Below are positions 41,860 through 50,580 of a stretch of DNA of 64,000 nt, piece after piece. The DNA lies in contig CACYXE010000010.1 of the NCBI GenBank assembly GCA_902778275.1, positions 1 to 64,000 of the forward strand. Direction: 5' to 3'. The notes beneath the pieces are model-generated. The model ran no database searches. It saw only the letters and a list, made by a program, of their open reading frames with translations, and was not told the DNA's origin. This stretch comes from Oscillospiraceae bacterium (GTDB lineage Bacteria; Bacillota; Clostridia; Oscillospirales; Oscillospiraceae). A program made the position numbers and the translations under genes. The first letter of the stretch is position 1; every line of letters starts with the position of its first letter.

Positions 41860-43573
41860 GGAAGAGTACCAGCGCTGGTTAGACAGCCCCGCCCTCAGTG
41901 AGCAGGAGTGGGAAGAGCTCAACGGGATCGCCGATGACGAGAAGGAGATCGAAAGCCGTTTCTTCGCTCCCCTTGAATTCGGCACGGCCGGTCTTCGCGG
42001 GACCATGAAGGTGGGTCTGCATCACATGAACGTCCATGTGATCCGCTGGGCCACCCAGGCCTTCGCCAACGTGATCGTTGCGGAGGGTCAGGAGGCTATG
42101 GACAAGGGCATCGTCATTGCCCATGACTGCCGCCTCAACGGCGTGGAGTTTTCCCAGGAAGCCGCCTGCGTCATGGCGGCAAACGGCATCAAGGTGCGGA
42201 TCTTCGACGCGCTGCGTCCCACACCCGAGCTGAGCTTTGCGGTGCGTTATTACGGCACCACCGCCGGCCTCAACATCACCGCCAGCCATAACCCCAAGGA
42301 GTACAACGGCTATAAGGTGTACTGGTCCGACGGCGCCCAGCTGCCGCCCCAGCATGCGGAAGCCATCGCCGCCCAGATGGACGCCATCGACATCTTTACC
42401 GGCTTCAAGACCTGCGATTATGCGCAAGCCGTCAAGGACGGCAAGATCCAGGTGATCGGCGAAGAGACCGATGAGGCCTTCCTGAAGGAGGTCATGGCCC
42501 AGGCCATTGACCTGGACGCCGTCAAGGCGGCCGCGGACGATCTGAAGATCGTCTATACACCCTTCCACGGCTGCGGTTATAAACTTGTCCCCGAGGCCCT
42601 GCGCCGCCTGGGCATCAAGCATCTGTATCCCGTGCCGGAGCAGATGGTCATCGACGGCAATTTCCCCACGGTGGAAAGTCCCAACCCGGAGAATCCCGAG
42701 GGCTTCTACCTGGCGGTGGATCTGGCCAAGAAAGTTGGCAGCGACCTGATCATCGGCACCGACCCCGACTCTGACCGCATCGGCACCATGGTCCGCGACG
42801 GCGACAACTACGTGACCATCACAGGCAACCAGATGGGCGTGCTGCTGCTGGACTATATCATCAAAGCCAGAAAGAGCACCGGCACCATGCCCGAAAATCC
42901 CGGCGCCGTGTCCAGCATCGTCTCCACCTCTATGGCCCGTACCGTGGCAGAGGCCAACGGTGTACATTTTGAGGACACCTTCACCGGCTTTAAGTTCATG
43001 GCCGAGCGGATTGCCTCCTGGGAGGCTGCCGGCAGCTATTCCTATATCTTCGCATTTGAAGAGAGCTATGGCTATATGCTGGGCGACTATGTGCGCGACA
43101 AGGACGCGGTCACCGCTTCCATGCTGGTGGCCGAGATGGCCGCCCATTATCAGCAGAAGGGCATGACCCTTCTGGACGCCATCAACGCCCTGTATGAGCA
43201 GTACGGCTGGTTCCAGGAGAAGACCGTGAACCTGGTCATGCCGGGGCTGGACGGCCTGCAGAAGATGAAAGCGCTGATGGACAGCCTGCGCTCCGATCCT
43301 CCCGAGGAGATCGGCGGCGTGGAGGTCATCCGCCTGCGGGACTATCTGGACGGCAGCATCGCGGTCAAGGGCCTGGGCAAGGTGGACAAGACGCCCTTCG
43401 CCGGCTCCAACGTGCTCTATTTCGAGCTGGCCGACGGCAGCAGCTACATCGTGCGCCCCTCCGGCACCGAGCCGAAGATCAAGGTCTATCTGCTGGTCCG
43501 CGGCAAGAGCAGGGAAGACTGCCTGGCCAAGGCGGACAAGTACAGGGAATTTACCGAGGCGCTCGGTAAATGA
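41846..43573 (+). CDS. Phospho-sugar mutase (phosphoglucomutase/phosphomannomutase)
   Basis: A 575-residue alpha-D-phosphohexomutase of the PgcA type. The phospho-Ser lies in TASHNPKEYNGYK (~residue 143), the Mg2+ loop is GTDPDSDRIG, the sugar-binding FAFEESYGYM loop follows, and RPSGTEPKIKVY closes domain 4. It interconverts glucose-1-phosphate and glucose-6-phosphate (or the mannose forms), feeding cell-envelope sugars. ATG at 41846 follows GAGGAGGA; the longer frame to 41774 is inside the preceding gene. Confidence 0.93.
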   Translation: MRNYKEEYQRWLDSPALSEQEWEELNGIADDEKEIESRFFAPLEFGTAGLRGTMKVGLHHMNVHVIRWATQAFANVIVAEGQEAMDKGIVIAHDCRLNGVEFSQEAACVMAANGIKVRIFDALRPTPELSFAVRYYGTTAGLNITASHNPKEYNGYKVYWSDGAQLPPQHAEAIAAQMDAIDIFTGFKTCDYAQAVKDGKIQVIGEETDEAFLKEVMAQAIDLDAVKAAADDLKIVYTPFHGCGYKLVPEALRRLGIKHLYPVPEQMVIDGNFPTVESPNPENPEGFYLAVDLAKKVGSDLIIGTDPDSDRIGTMVRDGDNYVTITGNQMGVLLLDYIIKARKSTGTMPENPGAVSSIVSTSMARTVAEANGVHFEDTFTGFKFMAERIASWEAAGSYSYIFAFEESYGYMLGDYVRDKDAVTASMLVAEMAAHYQQKGMTLLDAINALYEQYGWFQEKTVNLVMPGLDGLQKMKALMDSLRSDPPEEIGGVEVIRLRDYLDGSIAVKGLGKVDKTPFAGSNVLYFELADGSSYIVRPSGTEPKIKVYLLVRGKSREDCLAKADKYREFTEALGK

Positions 43574-44112
43574 AAAAGCTGCTGCAGCTTTTTGTCGCCT
43601 TCGCCAGGGTCGGCGTCATGACCTTTGGCGGAGGCTACGCCATGATCCCCATGCTGGAGCGGGAGATCGTGGATAAGCGCAAATGGGCCAGCAGCGAGGA
43701 GATCATGGACTATTACGCGGTGGGACAGTGTACGCCGGGGGTCATAGCCGTCAACACGGCAACCTTTATCGGGTACAGCCGGGCGGGTATCCCGGGCGGG
43801 ATCTTTGCCACCCTGGGGGTCATCTTTCCCTCGCTGGTCATTATCTGTGTCATAGCCGGTATCCTGAGCAATTTTGCGGACATCCCCGCTGTGAAAAGCG
43901 CCTTTGCCGGAATTCGTGTCTGCGTATGCGTGCTGATCTTCAACGCGGTCACGAAGCTCTGGAAAGGGGCGATCAAAGACAAAGCCGCGCTGCTGCTGTG
44001 CCTTGCGGTATTCGTCCTTTCGGTTTTCTTTGACATTTCTCCCGTGGTTTTCGTCATTTGCTGCGCAGCCGCCGGCATCCTCTTTACACAATTGGGGGTG
44101 CGCGGGAAATGA
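43570..44112 (+). CDS. Chromate transporter, short-chain subunit 1
   Basis: A 180-residue membrane protein with about five to six helices and the ChrA-family motifs FGGGYAMIPMLEREIV and QCTPGVIAVNTATFIGY. Short ChrA proteins are half-length and are usually encoded as an adjacent pair that acts together, as here. Chromate efflux is the named family function, but in anaerobes the natural anion is uncertain. It overlaps pgm and its partner by 4 nt each. Confidence 0.87.
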   Translation: MKKLLQLFVAFARVGVMTFGGGYAMIPMLEREIVDKRKWASSEEIMDYYAVGQCTPGVIAVNTATFIGYSRAGIPGGIFATLGVIFPSLVIICVIAGILSNFADIPAVKSAFAGIRVCVCVLIFNAVTKLWKGAIKDKAALLLCLAVFVLSVFFDISPVVFVICCAAAGILFTQLGVRGK

Positions 44113-44687
44113 TGCTGTATCTTCGTCTGTTTTTTGAGTTTTTCAAAACCGGTATGTTCGCCATCGGCGGGGGTATGGCAACGCTGCCGTTTCTCTATGA
44201 TATCTCCACCAAAACCGGCTGGTTCACCGAAGCGCAGCTTGCGGATATGATCGCGGTCTCCGAATCCACACCGGGGCCCATCGGCGTGAATATGGCCACC
44301 TACGTGGGCTTTACCACCGCGGGGATCCCAGGAGCGATCATCGCCACCTTGGGGCTTGTAACACCCTCTGTGATCGTGATATTGATCGTTGCCCGTGTGC
44401 TGCAGGCCTTCCGGCAGAACCGCTATGTGGACGCGGCGTTCTATGGCTTGCGTCCCTGTTCTGTGGGGCTGATCGCCGCTGCCGGTATTCTGGTGGTCAG
44501 GATTGCCATGTTCCGAACGGAGTTCTATGCCCAGACCGGAGTGATCGCAGATCTGTTCAATGGAAAGGCCCTGCTTCTGGCGGCGGCCCTGGTGCTGTTG
44601 ACCCGCTACGTCAAGAAGACCAAGGGACTGCATCCCATCGTGTTCATCTTTGCGTCCGCCGCCGTGGGGGTCCTGTTCCGCTTTTAA
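44109..44687 (+). CDS. Chromate transporter, short-chain subunit 2
   Basis: A 192-residue partner of the previous gene with the paralogous motifs IGGGMATLPFLYDI and ESTPGPIGVNMATYVGF. ATG at 44109 overlaps subunit 1 by 4 nt. Its stop overlaps the stop of the convergent YlbJ-like gene, and its terminator (44742-44776) lies within that gene. Confidence 0.87.
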   Translation: MMLYLRLFFEFFKTGMFAIGGGMATLPFLYDISTKTGWFTEAQLADMIAVSESTPGPIGVNMATYVGFTTAGIPGAIIATLGLVTPSVIVILIVARVLQAFRQNRYVDAAFYGLRPCSVGLIAAAGILVVRIAMFRTEFYAQTGVIADLFNGKALLLAAALVLLTRYVKKTKGLHPIVFIFASAAVGVLFRF

Positions 44688-45643
44688 AACCACATCGTAG
44701 CTGCCGCGAAGCCAAGTGCCGCGGCGATGCAAGCGCTGATCAGGCGCCCTGCGAAATGCAGGGCGCCTTTTATTTTGCTTTCCGAGAGGACGGAAAGGGT
44801 CTGACAATGGACGGAGAGCCCGCCCCAGCTGAGCAGACCGGAGGCCAGCGCCAGATTGCGGGCGCTGAGCGGCAGCCCGCGCATGGCCCCGGCGCCGCTG
44901 CCCAGCTCCAAAAGGCCGCAGAGCAGCGCCCGGCACCAGTGCAGTTCCGCGCCCGTGGTGGCGGCCAGGCGCCCGGTGAGCGCGGAGAAGAAGCCGTTGG
45001 TATCCAGCAGACCGGTAAACACGGTAAAGCAGACAACGAAACCGCACACGCTGAGAACAGAGATCACCGCCTGCTGTATCGCTTCCGGCAGAGCCTGGGA
45101 GAGCGGGAGGACGAGCGGGGCTTCGCACGGACCTTTGATTTCGGACGCGCCGATTCTGCGAAGAAGCAGCCCGGTGCCGACGGCTGCGCAGATGTGGATC
45201 AGATAGAGCGTCAGCCCCGCTTTGGCGGAGCCGAACACACCGAGGCCCACCGCGCCGATAATAAAGGCGGGACCGGAGTTGTTGCAGAAAGCCAGGAGAC
45301 GTTCCGCCTCCTCCGTAGAAACAGCGCCCGATTTTTCCATATCTGCGATGTATGCGGCCCCCAGGGGATAGCCGCCGGTCAAGCCGATCAGAAAGGCGGA
45401 GGCGCCTTCACCGGAGATGCGGAACAGTTTGGCGGCGGCAGGGGCGAGCAGACGGCCAAGCATCGCCGGAAAGCCCAGCCGCGAGAGCAGGATGGACACG
45501 ACGAAAAAGGGAAACAGGGAGGGCAGGATCAATTCCACACACAGCTGTAGCCCATAGCGGCAGCTGCTGATCACCTGAGACGATGCGCCGATCATGGCCG
45601 CCATGGCGCACAGGGCGGCCATGATCGCAAGTTTGTTATTCAT
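44684..45643 (-). CDS. Nucleoside-recognition (Gate) domain membrane protein, YlbJ-like
   Basis: A 319-residue membrane protein with about eight helices and the Gate motifs GLTGGYPLGA and a Cys/Asn-rich FCNNSGPAFIIGAVG. It resembles YlbJ, a sporulation protein needed for spore dipicolinate accumulation (SpoVV) in Bacillus. The start at 45641-45643 follows GGAGGTG. It is divergent from yqfC and yqfD, which supports a sporulation role. The gene's 3' end contains the opposing operon's terminator. Confidence 0.75.
   Translation of the reverse strand: MNNKLAIMAALCAMAAMIGASSQVISSCRYGLQLCVELILPSLFPFFVVSILLSRLGFPAMLGRLLAPAAAKLFRISGEGASAFLIGLTGGYPLGAAYIADMEKSGAVSTEEAERLLAFCNNSGPAFIIGAVGLGVFGSAKAGLTLYLIHICAAVGTGLLLRRIGASEIKGPCEAPLVLPLSQALPEAIQQAVISVLSVCGFVVCFTVFTGLLDTNGFFSALTGRLAATTGAELHWCRALLCGLLELGSGAGAMRGLPLSARNLALASGLLSWGGLSVHCQTLSVLSESKIKGALHFAGRLISACIAAALGFAAATMWF
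44742..44776 (+). terminator. Terminator of the murA-chrA operon inside the opposing gene
   Basis: A perfect 11-bp stem (44742-44752 with 44758-44768) and a T-rich run (TTTATTTT) lie within the coding end of the YlbJ-like gene on the other strand. Confidence 0.8.
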
Positions 45644-45726
45644 AGGCACCTCCGGTTTTCCGCACCTTGTCCGTGTATCAAACTATGAGCGCTTTCATAG
45701 ATTTATACGGACGGGAGGTGGCAGCA

Positions 45727-45999
45727 CTGAAAAAAGGGAAAAGCCTGGCGGCGGATCTGAGTGAGCGGCTCCAGTTGCCGGAGGAAGCGCTGTTCGGGGC
45801 GGCAAAGCTGTCGGTGACTGCAGGCCGCCGGATCCTGATCGAAAACCACTGCGGTATCTTGGCCTACGGCAGGGAGTATATTGCCGTGCGAATAAAAGGC
45901 GGGCAGATCGGTATCCGCGGCGATGAGCTGCGGTTGTTGGCCATAAGCGGAAAGGAGCTGCTGATCGGCGGCAGTGTCCGGAACATAGAGTGGAGTTGA
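45727..45999 (+). CDS. yqfC: Sporulation protein YqfC
   Basis: A ~90-residue YabP/YqfC-family protein. It has the LQLPEEALFGAAKLSV and ILIENHCGILAYGREYI core. In Bacillus, yqfC is a mother-cell sporulation gene next to yqfD, as here. GGGAGGTGG (45712-45720) is spaced ideally for a CTG at 45727, which gives a protein of normal length beginning Lys-Lys-Gly-Lys. The only other candidates are GTG 45718, which overlaps the site, and ATG 45685, which has none. Confidence 0.83.
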   Translation: MKKGKSLAADLSERLQLPEEALFGAAKLSVTAGRRILIENHCGILAYGREYIAVRIKGGQIGIRGDELRLLAISGKELLIGGSVRNIEWS

Positions 46000-46002
46000 A
46001 GC

Positions 46003-47181
46003 ATGCGGATCGTTGACAGAGTACGGGGAAATGTGCGGGTAGAGATCCGCGGTGTTTTTCCGGAGAAGATATTGAACGCCTGCGCCATGCAGGCGGTGGC
46101 ACTGTGGGACCTGGAATCTCTGGACTCCTATACGTTTCGGGCCACGGCGGAGGAGCGGCAGCTTGCGGAGCTGACGGCGATTGCCGGGCAGGCAATGTGT
46201 GATCTTAAGGTGCTGAGAAGGCAGGGGGGCGGCAGTACCCTCCGGTTTTTCAGACGCAGACTCCTTTTGCTGGCAGCTGCGGCCTTGATACTTGGGCTGC
46301 TGCTCTTTTCCTCCCTGTTCATTTGGGAGATCCGTGTGCAGGGCTGTGAACGATTGAGCCAGGGGCAGGTACTCCGGGCGCTGGCCGACTGCGGGGTCGA
46401 ACAGGGAACTTACTGGCCCGGCCTGTCCATGGATCTGCTGCGCAGCAGGATGCTTACGGAGATGCCGGAACTGGCCTGGATGACCGTGAACATCAGCGGC
46501 TCCCGGGCCACTGTTCTCATCATGGAGCGTCAGGAAAAGCCGGAGATCTATAAGGAAGACGCGGCAGCGGATCTGATCGCAGGAAAAACGGGGATCATCA
46601 CCCGCTTGTCCGTATTGAACGGCAGGGCCCTGGTGCAGCCCGGACAGACGGTATTGGAAGGAGATACTCTGGTCAGCGGGACTCTGGAAAGTCTGAGCAA
46701 TCCGCCCCGACAGATCCGCGCACAGGGACGTGTCATGGCGGATACCTGGTACGAACTGACGGCGGTCTGCCCGCTGGACGTGGGGCAAAAAGGGGAGATC
46801 AAAAGCAGGAGAAGCCGCTTCGCACTGAAAATCGGCAAAAGACGGATCAATTTTTACGGTCACAGCAAAATGACGCTTGACGGATATGATACAATTGTGC
46901 ATGAATATAACATGGGGATCGAAGGGCTGTTCGCCCTGCCAATCAGCTTGCTCCGGGAAGAGAAGATCCGCTATCGGGGATCCTCCGAAACGTCGGAGCC
47001 GGAACAGGAGATGGGCGCTGCCCTGCGCAGCGCGCTCCAGGAGCGCATCGACGGGGAGATAGTCTCCTCTCAGATCAGCGTCGACCGGGGTGAGGGGCTT
47101 GTTTACGTGACGCTTTTTGCCCAATGCAATGAAAACATCGCCGTACCAATCGAAACCCAGGGGGCGTCTGCGCCTCCGTGA
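46003..47181 (+). CDS. yqfD: Sporulation protein YqfD
   Basis: A 392-residue YqfD protein with an N-terminal cytoplasmic domain, one membrane helix (~85-107) and a large C-terminal domain that starts WEIRVQGCERLSQGQVLRAL, a POTRA-like segment. yqfD is expressed in the mother cell during sporulation in Bacillus. It lies 3 nt after yqfC and overlaps the GTG region before phoH, so it probably belongs to the same unit. Confidence 0.88.
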   Translation: MRIVDRVRGNVRVEIRGVFPEKILNACAMQAVALWDLESLDSYTFRATAEERQLAELTAIAGQAMCDLKVLRRQGGGSTLRFFRRRLLLLAAAALILGLLLFSSLFIWEIRVQGCERLSQGQVLRALADCGVEQGTYWPGLSMDLLRSRMLTEMPELAWMTVNISGSRATVLIMERQEKPEIYKEDAAADLIAGKTGIITRLSVLNGRALVQPGQTVLEGDTLVSGTLESLSNPPRQIRAQGRVMADTWYELTAVCPLDVGQKGEIKSRRSRFALKIGKRRINFYGHSKMTLDGYDTIVHEYNMGIEGLFALPISLLREEKIRYRGSSETSEPEQEMGAALRSALQERIDGEIVSSQISVDRGEGLVYVTLFAQCNENIAVPIETQGASAPP

Positions 47182-47192
47182 AAGGACTGCCA

Positions 47193-48197
47193 ATGATAGA
47201 AAAAACCATCGAAGTGGAAAGAATGGAACACGTGATCAGCGTGTTCGGCTCCTTTGACCAGAACCTGAGGATCATCGAGAGCGAGCTGGGCGTCAAGGTC
47301 CTGGACCGGGACGATCAGATCCATATCTGCGGCGAGGCCGAGGCGGTCATGCTGGCGGAGAAGGCCATCAACGGCCTGCTGACCCTGGCGGCCAAGGGCG
47401 AAAGCATCGACGCGCAGAATGTGCGTTACATCCTCAAGCTGGTATCCGAGGGCAAGGAGACCAAGATCCAGGAACTGGCCGGGGACGTGATCTGCATCAC
47501 GGCCAAGGGCAAGCCCATCAAGGCCAAGACCCTGGGCCAGAAGCAGTATTGCGACGCCATAGCGGAGAACACCATCACCTTGGGGATCGGCCCCGCCGGC
47601 ACCGGCAAGACCTATCTTGCCGTGGCAGCGGCGGTGGCGGCCTTCCGGGCGGAGGAGGTCAACCGCATCATCCTCACGCGGCCCGCTGTGGAAGCGGGAG
47701 AGCGGCTGGGCTTTCTGCCCGGCGACCTGCAGAGCAAGGTGGATCCTTATCTGAGGCCCCTCTATGACGCACTGTTCGACATGCTGGGTGCGGATACCTA
47801 TCAGAAGTATCTGGAGCGGGGCAACATCGAGGTGGCGCCCCTGGCCTACATGCGCGGCCGTACCCTGGACGACAGCTTCATCATCCTGGACGAGGCGCAG
47901 AACACCTCCCGGGAGCAGATGAAGATGTTCCTGACCCGATTGGGTTTCGGTTCCAAGGTGGTCATCACCGGCGACATCACCCAGATCGACCTGCCGGAGG
48001 ACAAGACCAGCGGCCTGAAGGTGGCCATGAAGGTGCTGGACGGCATCGACGATATCGCCATCTGCACGCTGACCGGTGCGGACGTGGTGCGCCATCGGCT
48101 GGTACAGAAGATCATCGAGGCCTATGAGGATTTCGATCAGAAGCACCCGGCGGGGCCTGTAAAAAAACAGCCGCCGAAGCGCTATAAGAGAGGATAA
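47193..48197 (+). CDS. phoH: PhoH-family ATPase
   Basis: A 334-residue PhoH-like protein. The N-terminal ~100 residues contain a KH-like segment; Walker A GPAGTGKT is at 133-140 and Walker B FIILDEAQNT follows. It is a cytosolic P-loop ATPase often encoded with the rRNA-processing nuclease YbeY, as here, suggesting an RNA-related role. ATG at 47193 is preferred over GTG at 47178. Confidence 0.92.
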   Translation: MIEKTIEVERMEHVISVFGSFDQNLRIIESELGVKVLDRDDQIHICGEAEAVMLAEKAINGLLTLAAKGESIDAQNVRYILKLVSEGKETKIQELAGDVICITAKGKPIKAKTLGQKQYCDAIAENTITLGIGPAGTGKTYLAVAAAVAAFRAEEVNRIILTRPAVEAGERLGFLPGDLQSKVDPYLRPLYDALFDMLGADTYQKYLERGNIEVAPLAYMRGRTLDDSFIILDEAQNTSREQMKMFLTRLGFGSKVVITGDITQIDLPEDKTSGLKVAMKVLDGIDDIAICTLTGADVVRHRLVQKIIEAYEDFDQKHPAGPVKKQPPKRYKRG

Positions 48198-48200
48198 AGC

Positions 48201-48683
48201 ATGGAGCATGAGATCTATGTGAGCCGTGAGGTGAAAAACCTGGGTCACCGGAACGCAGCGGCCCTGATCAAAAAGGCCGTCCGAATGGCTCTGGACGCGG
48301 AAGGGATCCGGGTCCCCTGCATCCTCAGCGTGATGCTGACCGACGAGGAGGGGATCCGCGCGGTCAACCGGGAATTCCGAAACGTGGACAGCGCCACCGA
48401 TGTGCTGTCTTTCCCCCTCAATGAGCTGACGCCCGGCGCCTTTGACCCGGAGGCCTGTGAGCGGGACCTGGATACCGGCGCGATCCTGCTGGGGGATATG
48501 ATGATCTCTCTGCCCCGCTGTGAAAAGCAGGGGGAGGAATACGGCCACGGCTTTGAGCGGGAGATCATGTATCTGACGGTCCATTCCGTGCTGCATCTGC
48601 TGGGCTATGACCACGTGGATGAGGGGGAAAAGAAGCGGCAGATGCGCCTGAGAGAAAAAACGATCATGGGAGATACGATATGA
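48201..48683 (+). CDS. ybeY: Endoribonuclease YbeY (rRNA maturation)
   Basis: A 160-residue YbeY with the zinc motif HSVLHLLGYDH near the C-terminus and the TDVLSFPLNE segment. It is needed for 16S rRNA 3'-end maturation and ribosome quality control. It lies between phoH and era and overlaps era by 4 nt. The diacylglycerol kinase and cytidine deaminase genes often found here in Bacillus are absent. Confidence 0.94.
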   Translation: MEHEIYVSREVKNLGHRNAAALIKKAVRMALDAEGIRVPCILSVMLTDEEGIRAVNREFRNVDSATDVLSFPLNELTPGAFDPEACERDLDTGAILLGDMMISLPRCEKQGEEYGHGFEREIMYLTVHSVLHLLGYDHVDEGEKKRQMRLREKTIMGDTI

Positions 48684-49567
48684 CAAAAGCAGCGATGATA
48701 ACTGTATGCGGGCGGCCCAATGTGGGCAAGTCCACGCTGACCAACGCTCTCGTGGGGGAAAAGGTGGCCATTGTGTCCAATAAGCCCCAGACCACCCGCA
48801 ACCGGATCACAGCCATCGTGAGCCGGGGCGACACCCAGTTTGTATTGATGGACACGCCGGGCTTCCACAAGCCCCGTACCCGGCTGGGGGATTATATGGT
48901 GAACGTGGTGAAGGAGAGCGTGGCAGATGTGGACTGTGTGCTGCTGCTGGTGGAGCCCATCGCTTCCATCGGCCCTCAGGAGGAGGCGCTGATCGAGCGG
49001 CTGAAGCAGACCGGCGCCCCAGCGATCCTGGTGATCAACAAGATCGACACGGTGGACAAGACCCGGCTGCTGGAGGTCATGGCGGTCTATGCCGCAGCCT
49101 ATGCCTTTGACGCGATCCTGCCTGTTTCCGCCCTGACCGGCGACGGCCTGGACGAGCTGCTGGACGAGCTGGAAAAGTACGCCGAGGAGGGGCCGCATCT
49201 CTTTCCGGAGGATATGATCACCGACCAGCCGGAGCGGCAGATCTGCGCCGAACTGGTGCGGGAAAAGCTGCTCCAATGTCTGGATAAGGAGATCCCTCAC
49301 GGCACGGCCGTGGAGGTGACCCGTTTCCATGAACGCGACGATGGGATCATCGACCTGGAGGTCACCATCTATTGCGAAAAGGACAGCCATAAGGGCATCA
49401 TCATCGGCAAAAAAGGGGCGATGCTCAAGAAGATCGGGGAGCTTGCCCGGACGGATATCGAGGAATTCATGGGCGCCAAGGTCTATCTGCAGACCTGGGT
49501 CAAGGTCAAGGAGAACTGGCGGGATTCCGCGGCACAGCTGCGCAATTTCGGGTTTACGGAGCTATAA
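48680..49567 (+). CDS. era: GTPase Era
   Basis: A 295-residue Era that binds the 3' end of 16S rRNA and acts in 30S assembly. G1 is GRPNVGKST (11-19), G3 is DTPGFHKP, and G4 is NKID. The C-terminal KH domain includes KKGAMLKKIGELARTDIEEFMG. ATG at 48680 overlaps ybeY by 4 nt. Confidence 0.96.
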   Translation: MTKAAMITVCGRPNVGKSTLTNALVGEKVAIVSNKPQTTRNRITAIVSRGDTQFVLMDTPGFHKPRTRLGDYMVNVVKESVADVDCVLLLVEPIASIGPQEEALIERLKQTGAPAILVINKIDTVDKTRLLEVMAVYAAAYAFDAILPVSALTGDGLDELLDELEKYAEEGPHLFPEDMITDQPERQICAELVREKLLQCLDKEIPHGTAVEVTRFHERDDGIIDLEVTIYCEKDSHKGIIIGKKGAMLKKIGELARTDIEEFMGAKVYLQTWVKVKENWRDSAAQLRNFGFTEL

Positions 49568-49636
49568 AATATACGCACAAAAACTGCCAACATTTTGCCC
49601 CAACAAACGGCAGATACTACTGCCGAGGTGAAATGG

Positions 49637-49756
49637 ATGGAAAACAATCCTCTGTGGCAGGCCTTTGCCGAAACCGGAGATCCGATCTGTTACATGCTGT
49701 ATAAGGCAGCTCAAAAGTATAAAGCGAATCAAGCGCGGGCGGGACGCAGGTCCTGA
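49637..49756 (+). CDS. yqzL: YqzL-family small protein
   Basis: A 39-residue frame starting ATG at 49637 behind GAGGTG at 6-nt spacing and ending TGA at 49754-49756. It encodes a short helix-rich peptide (Leu-Trp-Gln-Ala-Phe-Ala-Glu-Thr-Gly-Asp-Pro then Tyr-Met-Leu-Tyr-Lys), similar to Bacillus YqzL, which occupies the same place between era and recO. The tail is Arg/Ala-rich. Function is unknown. It is easily missed because of its size. Confidence 0.75.
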   Translation: MENNPLWQAFAETGDPICYMLYKAAQKYKANQARAGRRS

Positions 49757-49779
49757 CCGCCGGGTAAGGTTTACATACT

Positions 49780-50532
49780 ATGTACAAGACCACAAAAGCC
49801 CTGGTGCTGCGCCATGTGCGTTATAAGGAAGCCGACCGCATCCTGACCCTGTTCAGCTCCACCGACGGGAAGATCACCGCCAAGGCCCGGGGGGCGCTGC
49901 GGAAAAGCAGCAAGATCGCAGCGGCCACGCAGCAGCTGTGTTACGCGGAAATGACGCTGTTCGGCAACCGGGGAAAATGGACCGTCAACGAGGCGATGAT
50001 CATCGAACCCTTCACCGCGCTGCAGACGGACCTGGAGCGCTTCGCCCTGGGCTGTTATTTTGCCGAGTGTCTGGAAGCCCTCAGTGTGGAGGAACAGCCG
50101 GATGCGGAACTGCTGCAGTTGGGGCTCAACAGTCTGTTTGCCCTCGGCAGCGGAAAATATGATCCGCGTCTGGTGAAGGCCGCCTTTGAATTTCGGCTCA
50201 TGTGCCTGTCGGGCTACGCCCCCAGCGTACAAGCCTGCGCGGTCTGCGGCAAAGAGACGATGGACGAGCCTTGCCTGAGCGTAGACAACGGCTGTGTATT
50301 CTGCCGCGGCTGCCGAAATGCGTCTCTGGGCTTTTCCCTGCCTCTCTGTGCGGATTCCCTGGCCGCCCTGCGTTATGTGGTGTCTGCCCCGGCCAAGCAG
50401 CTCTTCTCGTTCCAGATCGGCGAGGAGGCCCTGCGGCGGCTGGGAGATGCGGCGGAGCGATATCTGCTCTCCCACGCGGAGCGTCGGTTTCCCACATTGG
50501 AGTACTGGAAAAGCGTCCGTACCACGGCATGA
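49780..50532 (+). CDS. recO: DNA repair protein RecO
   Basis: A 250-residue RecO with an N-terminal OB fold (ALVLRHVRYKEADRILTLFS) and a helical domain carrying a zinc-binding CAVCG ... CRGC pair (~residues 149-172). It loads RecA at gaps in the RecFOR pathway. It follows yqzL by 23 nt and precedes mutS2 by 48 nt. Confidence 0.94.
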   Translation: MYKTTKALVLRHVRYKEADRILTLFSSTDGKITAKARGALRKSSKIAAATQQLCYAEMTLFGNRGKWTVNEAMIIEPFTALQTDLERFALGCYFAECLEALSVEEQPDAELLQLGLNSLFALGSGKYDPRLVKAAFEFRLMCLSGYAPSVQACAVCGKETMDEPCLSVDNGCVFCRGCRNASLGFSLPLCADSLAALRYVVSAPAKQLFSFQIGEEALRRLGDAAERYLLSHAERRFPTLEYWKSVRTTA

Positions 50533-50580
50533 CGGGCATGGAGCAGCAAGAAAGAAAAGAACGATCATTGGGGGAAGAAA

